From JACCZX01 sp963786295 (lineage in GTDB: Bacteria; Pseudomonadota; Gammaproteobacteria; Burkholderiales; Burkholderiaceae_F): DNA of 64,000 nt. Shown in pieces: positions 53,911 through 62,384 of the stretch. How positions within the stretch are numbered: the stretch's first letter is position 1; every line of letters begins with the position of its first letter. Both the position numbers and the translations under genes were made by a program. The DNA lies in NCBI GenBank assembly GCA_963786295.1, contig CAWAYV010000034.1, positions 175,021 through 239,020 on the forward strand. Reading direction: 5' to 3'. The notes under the pieces are model-generated. The model saw only the letters and a list, made by a program, of their open reading frames with translations, ran no database searches and was not told the DNA's origin.

Positions 53911-54558
53911 ATGACCAAGAAAGCATTCGCCTGGCTTGGGCTGACGCTACTTGCGCTCGCCGTCGCAGGTTATGCCATCACGATGTCGTTCGCGCCTGAG
54001 CTTCGCCCATCGTTCGTTCGTGCACTTTTTGCGGAGCGGCCCGTCGCAGCGTTCGTCCACTTTATGGGCGGAGCCATTGCGCTTGTCGCAGGTGCTTTTC
54101 AACTCAACTCCCGGCTCCGGACTCGTTTCATTGAAGTCCATCGCTGGCTTGGTCGGTTGTACGTAGTTGCGGTTGTCATCGGTGGGGTTGCGGCGCTCGC
54201 CTTGGCGCTGCATTCGTTCGGCGGCGTAATTGCTCATGTAGGGTTTGGTCTGCTGGCCGTTTGCTGGATGGGTAGCACGCTTAATGCTTATCGCCACATC
54301 AGACAGGGCAATCTGAGCACGCACCGAAACTGGATGATTCGCAGCTATGCGCTCACGCTTGCGGCGGTGACGCTTCGCGTATATCTACCCTCGAGCCAAC
54401 TAGCAGGCATTCCGATGACAGTGGCTTATCCTGTAATTGCATGGCTCTGCTGGGTTCCCAATCTGCTGATCGCAGAGTGGTTCGTTCGGTCACGACACTC
54501 GTCCGCAATGTTGCCTAACAATTTATTCAAGCCGACGCCGCTTCGCGGCTCGGCCTAG
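53911..54558 (+). CDS. DUF2306 membrane protein (cassette gene)
   Basis: A 215-residue protein with about six membrane helices. It has the DUF2306 features FVHFMGGAIALVAGAFQL, RTRFIEVHRWLGRLYV and GNLSTHRNWMIRSYALTLA, with conserved His and Arg residues that suggest a haem- or cytochrome-b561-like membrane fold. ATG 53911 lies 18 bases after attC 8. The last 15 residues (LPNNLFKPTPLRGSA) are encoded by the next attC site and are not part of the domain. Confidence 0.83.
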   Translation: MTKKAFAWLGLTLLALAVAGYAITMSFAPELRPSFVRALFAERPVAAFVHFMGGAIALVAGAFQLNSRLRTRFIEVHRWLGRLYVVAVVIGGVAALALALHSFGGVIAHVGFGLLAVCWMGSTLNAYRHIRQGNLSTHRNWMIRSYALTLAAVTLRVYLPSSQLAGIPMTVAYPVIAWLCWVPNLLIAEWFVRSRHSSAMLPNNLFKPTPLRGSA

Positions 54559-54572
54559 TGCGGGCTTTAGGC
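54513..54572 (+). repeat. attC-like site 9 (after DUF2306)
   Basis: GCCTAAC at 54513-54519 is followed by AATTTATTCAAGCCGACGCC and GCTTCGCGGCTCGGC. The 3' core is TTTAGGC, one base off. The A/T-rich start and CCGACGCCGCTTCGCGG centre are a common attC type in environmental cassettes. Confidence 0.8.
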
Positions 54573-54617
54573 GTCGGTGCACTACGCTTCATCTTCTGTC
54601 ACGCTCCGGAGGCGCAG

Positions 54618-55004
54618 ATGAGGAGAGTCACGGGTATCGGTGGGATCTTTTTCAACGCCAAGGATCCTGTCGCACTGAGAGCTTGGTACAAGACGCACTT
54701 GGGTATCGACGTACAGGAATGGGGAGGTGCGGCGTTTCGCTGGGCCGACGAAGACGGCAAGCCAACTACGGGCACGACCATCTGGTCTATCGGCGGCGCT
54801 GACGGCGACTACTTCGCACCGAGCAAGTCGTCGTTCATGATCAACTACCGAGTCGCAGACCTGCACGGCGTTCTGCAGGCGTTGCGCAGCGAGGGGTGCA
54901 ACGTACTGGAGAAGGTCGATGACTCCGAGTACGGAAAGTTCGGTTGGGTCGTTGACCCGGAGGGCAACAAAGTCGAACTCTGGCAGCCTCCTGAGGGGCA
55001 ATGA
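54618..55004 (+). CDS. VOC (glyoxalase/bleomycin-resistance) family protein
   Basis: A 128-residue VOC protein: GIGGIFFNAKDPVALRAWY, INYRVADLHGVLQALRSEG and VVDPEGNKVELWQPPE give two beta-alpha-beta-beta-beta units and the C-terminal metal Glu. CCGGAGG lies just before ATG 54618. It follows attC 9 closely and may be the last cassette; no attC follows. Substrate unknown. Confidence 0.85.
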   Translation: MRRVTGIGGIFFNAKDPVALRAWYKTHLGIDVQEWGGAAFRWADEDGKPTTGTTIWSIGGADGDYFAPSKSSFMINYRVADLHGVLQALRSEGCNVLEKVDDSEYGKFGWVVDPEGNKVELWQPPEGQ

Positions 55005-55025
55005 GTCTCCCACCGTCGTCTTGCC

Positions 55026-55511
55026 ATGTTCATTCTCGTGATGGGCGTCACCGGATCCGGCAAGACCACCATCGGCACGCTCTTGTCGGCGGCAATGGGT
55101 TGGCCCTTCTACGATGCCGACGACTTCCATTCTCCGGAAAACATCCGCAAGATGGCCTCCGGCGTCCCCCTCACAGACGAAGATCGCGGGCCCTGGTTAG
55201 AAGAATTGCGGGAGCTCATCTGTCGCCACAATGAGCGAGGAGAGAACGGAGTCCTCGCCTGCTCGGCCCTCAAGGAGGCCTACCGTAGGACGCTGTGTGC
55301 TGATGCCGATGTAGCTGTTGTCTACCTGCAGGCACATCCTGACCTCATTCGATCAAGGCTGGATAGTCGAAGCGGTCACTACATGCCGCAGCGTCTCATT
55401 GGAAGTCAGTTCCTCGATCTTGAGGAACCCAAAGAGGGCATCATCATCGATGCCGCTTGGCCTCCGGAGCAGATAGTCGAGACGATCCGCTCCGGGCTTG
55501 CGCGCGGGTGA
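55026..55511 (+). CDS. gntK: Gluconokinase
   Basis: A 161-residue P-loop kinase that phosphorylates gluconate to 6-phosphogluconate. It has Walker A GVTGSGKTT (residues 7-15), FYDADDFHSPENIRKMASG, the lid HYMPQRLIGSQFLDLEEP and a start MFILVMGVTGSGK. It begins 21 bases after the VOC gene. No gluconate transporter or gntR lies nearby, and it may have been carried with the accessory block. Confidence 0.92.
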   Translation: MFILVMGVTGSGKTTIGTLLSAAMGWPFYDADDFHSPENIRKMASGVPLTDEDRGPWLEELRELICRHNERGENGVLACSALKEAYRRTLCADADVAVVYLQAHPDLIRSRLDSRSGHYMPQRLIGSQFLDLEEPKEGIIIDAAWPPEQIVETIRSGLARG

Positions 55512-55526
55512 GTGGCAGGCGTAACC

Positions 55527-56322
55527 ATGCTACACATACTCTCCTGACGGCGTTCGAATTGCCTATGACGTAACGGGTGAAGGTGAGCCGACACTCGTGT
55601 TCGTGCATGGCTGGTGCTGTGACCGAAGCTATTGGCAGCCGCAAGTCCAACACTTGAGCCAGCAATACAGAGTTGTGGCGATCGACCTCGCTGGGCATGG
55701 CGAGTCCGGGCTGAACCGTGCAGAGTGGACGATGCAAGCTTTTGCGGCCGATGTCGTCGCCGTGCTTGAGCAGCTTGATGTCGCAACGGCTGTTCTGATC
55801 GGTCACTCGATGGGCGGGCCGATCGTATTGGAAGCCGGCATTCGAGCGCCCGATCGGGTGCTCGGCGTCATTGGGGTGGAGGCGTTCTTTGATGACTGGT
55901 CTCTTATCGATCCCGAGCCGTTCCGAAGGAATTTCGCCGAGACAGCGAGGGCTTTCGTTAAAGGCATGTTCATGCCAGAGTCGGATCGTGACTTGATCGA
56001 ACGAGTCGCCTCCGACATGGCAAGCGGCCCTTCCGCAGTCGGTGTCGGGGCGTTGGAGGGCGTTAGGAAGTGGGCCGCCGACGACTTTGATCGCGCCTTT
56101 CGGGAGATTAGGACACCGGTGCGATTGATTCAGCGCGAGCGGACTCCAGACCTGCTTACGCAGGTTCGCGGCCATGCGCCCAGCTTGGTCTCGTTTGACA
56201 TCGCGGTGATGCCAGGCGTTAGTCACTTCGCCATGATGGAACAGCCACAGACCTTCAATCGACTGCTGCAGGGATTCGTAAATGGATTGCAGCGGCGCTA
56301 TGAGAATCAGGTTGGCGCATGA
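55527..56322 (+). CDS. Alpha/beta hydrolase, one inserted base after the start
   Basis: A hydrolase of about 264 residues with VFVHGWCCDRSYW (oxyanion), IDLAGHGES, the nucleophile GHSMGGP and a final GVSHFAMMEQP histidine. An N-terminal strand (YSPDGVRIAYDVTGEGEPTL) is in frame but lacks a start codon; ATG at 55527 comes into frame if one base after it is removed (ATGCTAC to ATGTAC). Otherwise GTG 55597 would delete the first strands. Substrate unknown. Confidence 0.8.
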
Positions 56323-56364
56323 CCCTCGCCAACAGGTAACCTCCACTTTTCGGAGGAGACGCCG

Positions 56365-58084
56365 TTGAACGCACCGACCGAGAACCCGTTGCAGGCGGCC
56401 GACCCGCGCTTCGATCCGACGCGCGAGATTCGCGCTCCGCGCGGCGCGCAGTTGAGCTGCAAAAGCTGGCTGACCGAAGCGGCGTACCGGATGATTCAGA
56501 ACAATCTCGACCCGGATGTGGCCGAGAATCCAAAGCATCTGGTCGTCTATGGAGGCATCGGCCGTGCGGCGCGCAACTGGCAGTGCTTCGACAAGATTCT
56601 CGAAACACTGAAGCAGCTGGAGGCCGACGAGACGCTGCTGATTCAGTCGGGCAAGCCGGTCGGCGTGTTCAAAACGCACACCGATGCGCCGCGCGTGCTG
56701 CTCGCCAACTCCAACCTGGTGCCGAAGTGGGCCAATTGGGAGCATTTCAACGAGCTCGACCGCAAGGGTCTGTTCATGTACGGACAGATGACGGCAGGCA
56801 GTTGGATTTATATCGGCAGCCAGGGCATCGTTCAGGGAACTTACGAGACCTTTGCCGAGGCGGGCCGCCAACACTTTGGCGGCGATTGGGCGGGTCGCTG
56901 GATCCTGACCGCTGGTCTCGGCGGGATGGGCGGCGCGCAGCCGCTGGCCGCGACGCTTGCAGGCGCCGCTTCGCTGACGATCGAATGTCAGCAGGCAAGC
57001 ATCGATTTTCGTTTGCGCACACGCTATTTGGACAAGCAAGCGCGCGATCTTGACGATGCGATCGATCTGATAACGCAGCACTGCAAGCGCCACGAAGCGG
57101 TGTCGATTGGTTTGCTGGGCAACGCAGCCGAGGTGTTGCCGGAGTTGGTGAAGCGCGCGAAAGCGGGCGGCATCGTTCCCGATCTGGTGACCGATCAAAC
57201 CTCGGCGCACGACCTGGTGCATGGTTATCTGCCGGCAGGCTGGAGTGTCGACCGCTGGAAGGATGCGCAGCAGGACGCGAGTCAGCACGCGCAGCTGTCA
57301 ACCGAAGCGGCGCGCTCATGTGCGAAGCACGTGCAGGCGATGCTCGATTTCCAGTCGATCGGAGCCAAAGTTGTCGACTATGGCAACAACATTCGCCAAG
57401 TCGCGCACGATCAAGGCGTTGTGAACGCCTTCGCATTTCCGGGGTTCGTGCCGGCGTACATCCGCCCTCTGTTCTGCGAAGGCCGAGGTCCTTTTCGCTG
57501 GGTCGCCTTGTCCGGCGATCCGCAGGACATCTACAAAACCGACGCCAAGATCAAGCAGCTGTTTCCGCAGAACGCTGCGCGTGCATCGCTGGCTCGATAT
57601 GGCGCGCGAGCGCATCGCCTTTCAAGGACTGCCGGCGCGCATCTGCTGGCTCGGCCTCGGCGAGCGACATGTCGCCGGGCTCGCGTTCAACGACATGGTG
57701 CGCACCGGTGAACTGAAGGCGCCGATCGTGATCGGTCGCGATCATCTTGATACGGGTTCGGTCGCCAGCCCGAACCGCGAAACGGAAAGCATGAAGGACG
57801 GGACCGACGCGGTATCCGACTGGCCGCTGCTCAATGCATTGCTGAATACCGCGAGCGGTGCCACCTGGGTGTCACTGCATCACGGCGGCGGAGTCGGCAT
57901 GGGTTACTCGCAGCATGCAGGTGTCGTGATCGTTGCGGACGGCACCGATGCCGCCGCCAAGCGCCTCGCGCGTGTGCTCGTCAACGATTCTGGTTCCGGT
58001 GTGATGCGGCATGCCGACGCCGGTTATGAAGCTGCGATCGAATGTGCGCGGCGCAGCGGCCTTAATTTGCCGATGGCGAATTAG
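56365..58084 (+). CDS. hutU: Urocanate hydratase, one inserted base
   Basis: Urocanase of about 572 residues, second step of histidine breakdown, using tightly bound NAD. It shows VVYGGIGRAARNWQCF, LANSNLVPKWANWEHF, GQMTAGSWIYIGSQGI and the NAD loop TAGLGGMGGAQPLA. The frame breaks around 57576-57581; removing one base restores HRWLDMARERIAFQGLPARI and the C-terminal half. The start is TTG 56365, six bases after GGAGGAG. It leads the hutUHGI operon; no hutC regulator is in the window. Confidence 0.93.
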
Positions 58085-58104
58085 AACCTGTCAGATAGGT
58101 TCTA
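58082..58104 (+). promoter_or_regulatory. Perfect palindrome between hutU and hutH
   Basis: TAGAACCT and AGGTTCTA flank GTCAGAT. The left arm contains the hutU stop TAG and the right arm ends at the hutH start GTG. In mRNA it would form an eight-pair hairpin hiding the hutH start region; as DNA it could be an operator. Confidence 0.5.
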
Positions 58105-59649
58105 GTGGCCAGCGCGACAGCAATCACCATTGACCCGGGCCGTTTGAGCCTCGCAGACCTGCGCCGCATTTGGCAGGCGCGCGTGGCGCTGACTTTGGCG
58201 TCCGATTCGCGCGTCACGATCGAAGCGTCGGCAGCAGCAGTACAGCGCATTGTTGCGCGCGGCAACGCGGCGTATGGGATTAACACCGGCTTCGGCAGGC
58301 TAGCCAAGACGCGGATTGCCGATGACCAGTTGCAGCAGCTGCAGCGCAACCTGATCTTTTCGCACTCGGTGGGAACCGGCGAGTTGCTCGGTGATGAAGT
58401 GGTGCGACTTGTGCTGGCAATGAAGATCGGCAGCTTGGCGCGCGGTTATTCCGGCGTGCGGGCAGTGATTGTCGACACGCTGCTTGCGCTCTACAACGCG
58501 GACATCATGCCGTGCATTCCTGCGAAGGGATCGGTTGGCGCATCGGGTGATCTGGCGCCGCTGGCGCATTTAACGCTGGCGCTGATGGGTGAGGGCGATG
58601 TAAGAGTCGATGGCGCGCTTTTGCCTGCGCGGCAAGCACTGGATGCGGCCCGAATCGCGCCGGTGGTGTTGGGTGCGAAAGAAGGCCTGGCGCTGATCAA
58701 CGGCACGCAGATATCGACTGCGCTCGCGCTGCATGGGCTGTTCCTTGCGGAACGCTTGTTCGAGTCGGCTGTTGTGGTCGGTGCGCTGTCGGTCGATGCG
58801 GCGAAGGGCAGCGATGCGCCGTTCGATCCGCGACTGCACGAGCTGCGCGGTCAGCCGGGACAGATCGCCGCTGCGCACATGTACCGAGAGCTTCTTGCAG
58901 GCAGCGCAATCCGCGCTTCGCATTTGGTGCATGACGATCGGGTGCAGGATCCCTATAGCCTGCGCTGTCAGCCGCAGGTGATGGGTGCGTGCCGCGATCT
59001 GATCGAGCACGCGGCGCGCACGCTGCTGATCGAAGCAAACGCCGTCACCGATAACCCCTTGATTTTTTCGCAGAGTGATGAGGTGATTTCGGGCGGCAAC
59101 TTCCACGGCGAGCCGGTTGCACTCGCCGCCGATACGCTCGCGCTGGCGCTGGCTGAGATCGGCGCGCTGTCCGAGCGACGCATCGCATTGCTGATCGACT
59201 CGACGCTGTCGGGGCTGCCGCCATTTCTGGTGCGCGAGCCCGGCATCAACTCGGGTTTCATGATCGCGCACGTCACTGCCGCCGCGGCGGCATCCGAGAA
59301 CAAGTCGTTGGCGCACCCAGCGAGCGTCGACAGCCTGCCGACTTCAGCCAATCAGGAGGACCACGTCAGCATGTCCACCTTCGCTGCACGCCGATTACAC
59401 GAGATGGCAATGAACACCGCGACGATCATCGGCATCGAGTTGCTGGCCGCCGCGCAAGGAATCGACTTTCATCGTCCGCTCGAGACATCACCGCGACTGC
59501 GACGAGTCCATCGCGTCGTGCGCGAAAAGATCGCGTTCTATGAAGTCGATCGCATTCTGGCGCCCGATATCGAAGCGTCGCGTGCACTCGTGTTGGATGG
59601 CGCTCTCAGCGCACAGTGCAGCGCTTTGTTTGTGCCGATGGAAGCGTGA
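58105..59649 (+). CDS. hutH: Histidine ammonia-lyase
   Basis: A 514-residue lyase that removes ammonia from histidine to give urocanate. The Ala-Ser-Gly of GSVGASGDLAPLAH cyclises to the MIO cofactor; YGINTGFGRLA, the catalytic Tyr region and NPLIFSQSDEVISGGNFHGEP are all present. GTG 58105 immediately follows a palindrome and has no clear Shine-Dalgarno. It overlaps hutG as TGATG. Confidence 0.96.
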   Translation: MASATAITIDPGRLSLADLRRIWQARVALTLASDSRVTIEASAAAVQRIVARGNAAYGINTGFGRLAKTRIADDQLQQLQRNLIFSHSVGTGELLGDEVVRLVLAMKIGSLARGYSGVRAVIVDTLLALYNADIMPCIPAKGSVGASGDLAPLAHLTLALMGEGDVRVDGALLPARQALDAARIAPVVLGAKEGLALINGTQISTALALHGLFLAERLFESAVVVGALSVDAAKGSDAPFDPRLHELRGQPGQIAAAHMYRELLAGSAIRASHLVHDDRVQDPYSLRCQPQVMGACRDLIEHAARTLLIEANAVTDNPLIFSQSDEVISGGNFHGEPVALAADTLALALAEIGALSERRIALLIDSTLSGLPPFLVREPGINSGFMIAHVTAAAAASENKSLAHPASVDSLPTSANQEDHVSMSTFAARRLHEMAMNTATIIGIELLAAAQGIDFHRPLETSPRLRRVHRVVREKIAFYEVDRILAPDIEASRALVLDGALSAQCSALFVPMEA

Positions 59650-60593
59650 TGCAAGCGATCGATATGAGCGTTTGGCAGGGCCGCATCGACGCGACCGAAG
59701 GCTCGCTCGCACCGCGCTGGCACCAAGCGATGCGTCCGGTTGCGCGCGATACGGACGCCGGGACCGTCGTGTTGATCGGCTTCGCATGCGACGCCGGTGT
59801 TGCCCGCAATCAGGGCCGCACCGGTGCGGCCGGCGGACCGGCGGCGATCCGACACATGCTGCGCAATATGCCGGTGCACGAATGCGAGCGGCTGGCGGAT
59901 GCGGGCAACATTGTTTGCGCGGGCGATGAACTCGAAGCGGCGCAAATTGAACTATCGAAATGCGTTGCGGGACAGCTGACGGCCGGACGCTTTCCGATTG
60001 TGCTCGGGGGCGGGCATGAAGTGGCACTGGGCAGTTTCGTTGGACTGGCGACGCATCTGGCTAGCAAGCAAACCGCTGCACGCATCGGCATCGTCAACTT
60101 CGACGCACATTTCGATCTGCGGCACGCCGAGCGTGGCAACTCGGGTACGCCTTTCTTGCAGATCGCGCACTATTGCGAGGCACGCGGCTGGCCGTTCCGC
60201 TACGCCTGCTTCGGCGTTAGTCGATATTCGAATACGCGTGCACTGTTCGTGCGTGCGCAGAAGCTCGGCGTCGTCTTTGTACGCGACGAACAGATGCAGT
60301 CGGCACAGCAAGCACTCGCCACATTTGTTTCGCAAGTCGATCACGTTTACTTGACGTTTTGTCTCGACGTGCTCCCGGCGCCGATCGCTCCGGGCGTCAG
60401 CGCGCCAGCGGCGCGCGGCATCGGGCTCGATATCGTCGAGCCGCTGATCGATCTTGTGATCGACAGCCGCAAGCTGCGGCTGGCCGATATCGCCGAGATG
60501 AATCCGCGCTTCGATATCGATCATCAAACCGCCGCGGTGGCCGCGCGTGTCGTCGCTCGTATCGCTAACGGAGTCGCGCGTGGCCTGGGATAG
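59649..60593 (+). CDS. hutG: Formimidoylglutamase with altered metal motif
   Basis: A 314-residue arginase-fold enzyme expected to split formimidoylglutamate to glutamate and formamide. Metal-site segments LGGGHEVALG and NFDAHFDLR are standard. The third motif, usually TIDLDVLPA, reads TFCLDVLPA: the first Asp of Asp-x-Asp, a bridging manganese ligand, is Cys. APGVSAPAARG follows normally. It may be a base miscall, a weakened enzyme or a real variant. Overlaps hutH and hutI. Confidence 0.9.
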   Translation: MQAIDMSVWQGRIDATEGSLAPRWHQAMRPVARDTDAGTVVLIGFACDAGVARNQGRTGAAGGPAAIRHMLRNMPVHECERLADAGNIVCAGDELEAAQIELSKCVAGQLTAGRFPIVLGGGHEVALGSFVGLATHLASKQTAARIGIVNFDAHFDLRHAERGNSGTPFLQIAHYCEARGWPFRYACFGVSRYSNTRALFVRAQKLGVVFVRDEQMQSAQQALATFVSQVDHVYLTFCLDVLPAPIAPGVSAPAARGIGLDIVEPLIDLVIDSRKLRLADIAEMNPRFDIDHQTAAVAARVVARIANGVARGLG

Positions 60594-61827
60594 CCTGTGG
60601 ACCAACGTCCACCTGGCGACAATGGCGCCGCCGCATCCGTATGGCGAAATCCGCAACGCCGCGCTGGCCGTTCACGACGGCAAGATCGCATGGCTTGGCC
60701 CACTGAGTGATTTGCCGGCCGGGACGCGCGCGAACGAGCAGCACGATGGCGCTGGTGGATGGATCACGCCGGGGCTGATCGATTGCCACACGCACATCGT
60801 CTATGCGGGCAATCGCAGCGAAGAATTCGAGGCCCGGCTTAACGGCGCGACCTACGCAGACATCGCGAAGAGCGGTGGCGGCATCCTTTCCACCGTGCGC
60901 GCAACGCGGGCTGCGACTGAAGACGAGCTTTGTCGCGCCAGCTTGCCGCGAGTCAAAGCGTTGCTCGCCGAGGGAGTGACTACGCTGGAGATCAAGTCCG
61001 GTTACGGTCTTGAGCTCGAAGCGGAAGCGAAAATGTTGCGCGTCGCGCGCCAATTCGGCCGCGAGCTTCCATTGACGGTGAGAACGACGTTTCTCGGCGC
61101 GCACACGGTGCCGCCTGAATATGCAGCGCGCGCCGACGACTACGTCAACGAGCTATGCGAGCGCATGTTGCCGGAGCTGGCGGAGCAGGGCTTGGTTGAC
61201 GCAGTCGACGCGTTTTGCGAGTCGATCGCCTTCTCGAAGTCTCAGACCGAGCGGGTATTTCAAACTGCGCAACGCCTCGGCTTGCCGGTCAAGCTGCATG
61301 CGGAGCAGTTGTCGGATCAAGGCGGAACGCAGCTTGTCACGCGCTATGGCGGACTATCGGCCGACCATCTCGAATACGTGTCGGCCGATGGCATCGCCGC
61401 GATGGCGCGCCACGGGACCGTCGCCGTGCTGCTGCCCGGTGCGTTTTATTTTCTGCGCGAGACGCGATCGCCACCAGTGGCTGCGCTGCGCGAAGCCGGC
61501 GTGCGCATGGCTGTCGCGACCGACTGCAATCCCGGCACATCGCCGCTGACTTCGCTGCTGACGGCGATGAACATGGCGTGCACGCTATTCAGGCTGACGC
61601 CGCATGAGGCGCTGGCCGGCGCGACGATCAACGCGGCGCATGCGTTGGGTCTGCAAACATCGGTCGGTAGCCTGGAGGTTGGCAAGAACGCTGACTTTGC
61701 GTTGTGGGAGATCGAACGGCCGGCCGATCTTGCGTATTCGATCGGCTTCAATCCGTGCCGCTACGTGGTGCAGTCGGGGAAGGTTGCTTCAGGGAACGCG
61801 AGCTCGTCTAGGTCAGCGGCAGAGTAG
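60580..61827 (+). CDS. hutI: Imidazolonepropionase
   Basis: A 415-residue amidohydrolase, third step of histidine breakdown, opening the imidazolone ring. It has the metal motif DCHTHIVYAGNR, EIKSGYGLELEAE, KLHAEQLSDQGGT and ATDCNPGTSP. GTG 60580 overlaps the hutG end by 14 bases; an in-frame GTG at 60547 adds 11 residues buried in hutG. It closes the operon. Confidence 0.95.
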   Translation: MAWDSLWTNVHLATMAPPHPYGEIRNAALAVHDGKIAWLGPLSDLPAGTRANEQHDGAGGWITPGLIDCHTHIVYAGNRSEEFEARLNGATYADIAKSGGGILSTVRATRAATEDELCRASLPRVKALLAEGVTTLEIKSGYGLELEAEAKMLRVARQFGRELPLTVRTTFLGAHTVPPEYAARADDYVNELCERMLPELAEQGLVDAVDAFCESIAFSKSQTERVFQTAQRLGLPVKLHAEQLSDQGGTQLVTRYGGLSADHLEYVSADGIAAMARHGTVAVLLPGAFYFLRETRSPPVAALREAGVRMAVATDCNPGTSPLTSLLTAMNMACTLFRLTPHEALAGATINAAHALGLQTSVGSLEVGKNADFALWEIERPADLAYSIGFNPCRYVVQSGKVASGNASSSRSAAE

Positions 61828-61896
61828 AGTTTGTGTGAACGCCCAAAGTGTTACTCGCAAGCGGCGTGACAGTCATCGAGAGAGCTCGCATAACGT

Positions 61897-62097
61897 ATGC
61901 CAAGAAGCAGGACGTTGATAGTCGCCGCCGGCATCGCTGCTTCGTTTATCGGTCTCGCTGGCACAATTATTTTTCTGTCGAGAACGGAAATCATCAACGT
62001 CGTGTTGGCGAAACTAATGCTTGTTGCGTTGTTGGGGATGTATGTCGGATTCGGATTTCTAATTGCTGTCTATCGCTTCATTGGCAGGCTGAAATGA
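61897..62097 (+). CDS. Small two-helix membrane protein
   Basis: A 66-residue hydrophobic protein with helices at about 7-27 and 35-58 and positively charged ends (MPRSR, RFIGRLK). No family recognised. It lies in the hutI-to-flavoprotein gap with another small membrane gene; coding is supported by its hydrophobic pattern and length only. Confidence 0.5.
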   Translation: MPRSRTLIVAAGIAASFIGLAGTIIFLSRTEIINVVLAKLMLVALLGMYVGFGFLIAVYRFIGRLK

Positions 62098-62125
62098 GCG
62101 TCCATTCATTGGAGACGAAGGCCAG

Positions 62126-62347
62126 ATGAACACCACAAGACTAATCGCCATCGTGCTTATCGTCGCCGGCGTGCTCGGCTTGGTCTACGGCGGGTTCAGC
62201 TACACCAAGGACACAACCGCCGTCAAAATTGGCCCTATCGAACTCTCCGTCAAGGAAAAGGAGACCGTCAATATCCCAATGTGGGCAGGTATAGGCGCCA
62301 TCGTGATCGGCGGGCTACTGCTTGTTCTCGGCAACAAGAAGGGTTAG
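62126..62347 (+). CDS. Small conserved-type membrane protein
   Basis: A 73-residue protein: membrane helix (LIAIVLIVAGVLGLVYGG), a short polar loop KIGPIELSVKEKETVNIP and a second helix (WAGIGAIVIGGLLLVLG). This architecture is that of a widespread uncharacterised small membrane family in proteobacteria. Function unknown. Confidence 0.68.
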   Translation: MNTTRLIAIVLIVAGVLGLVYGGFSYTKDTTAVKIGPIELSVKEKETVNIPMWAGIGAIVIGGLLLVLGNKKG

Positions 62348-62384
62348 CCGTTGGTCTGCTCTCACTTCGTGCTTTGACCAAATC

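Larger units (their letters stand above)
48660..54572. mobile_element. Chromosomal integron relic: intI stump plus cassette array
   Basis: A 3' fragment of an integron integrase gene on the minus strand faces away from a series of short plus-strand genes of unrelated function. These are separated by 48-116-base imperfect palindromes bounded by RYYYAAC-type and GTTRRRY-type cores, the layout of integron cassettes. Several genes have lost or frameshifted parts. No complete integrase, attI or cassette promoter was recognised, so the array is probably static, unless an integrase acts from elsewhere. The last clear attC-like site ends at 54572; the VOC gene after it may be a final cassette that lost its site. 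Confidence 0.82.

Noticed and set aside
55005..56322. gntK and the following hydrolase as further integron cassettes
   Set aside because: No attC-like site was found between or after them, so cassette status is not supported.
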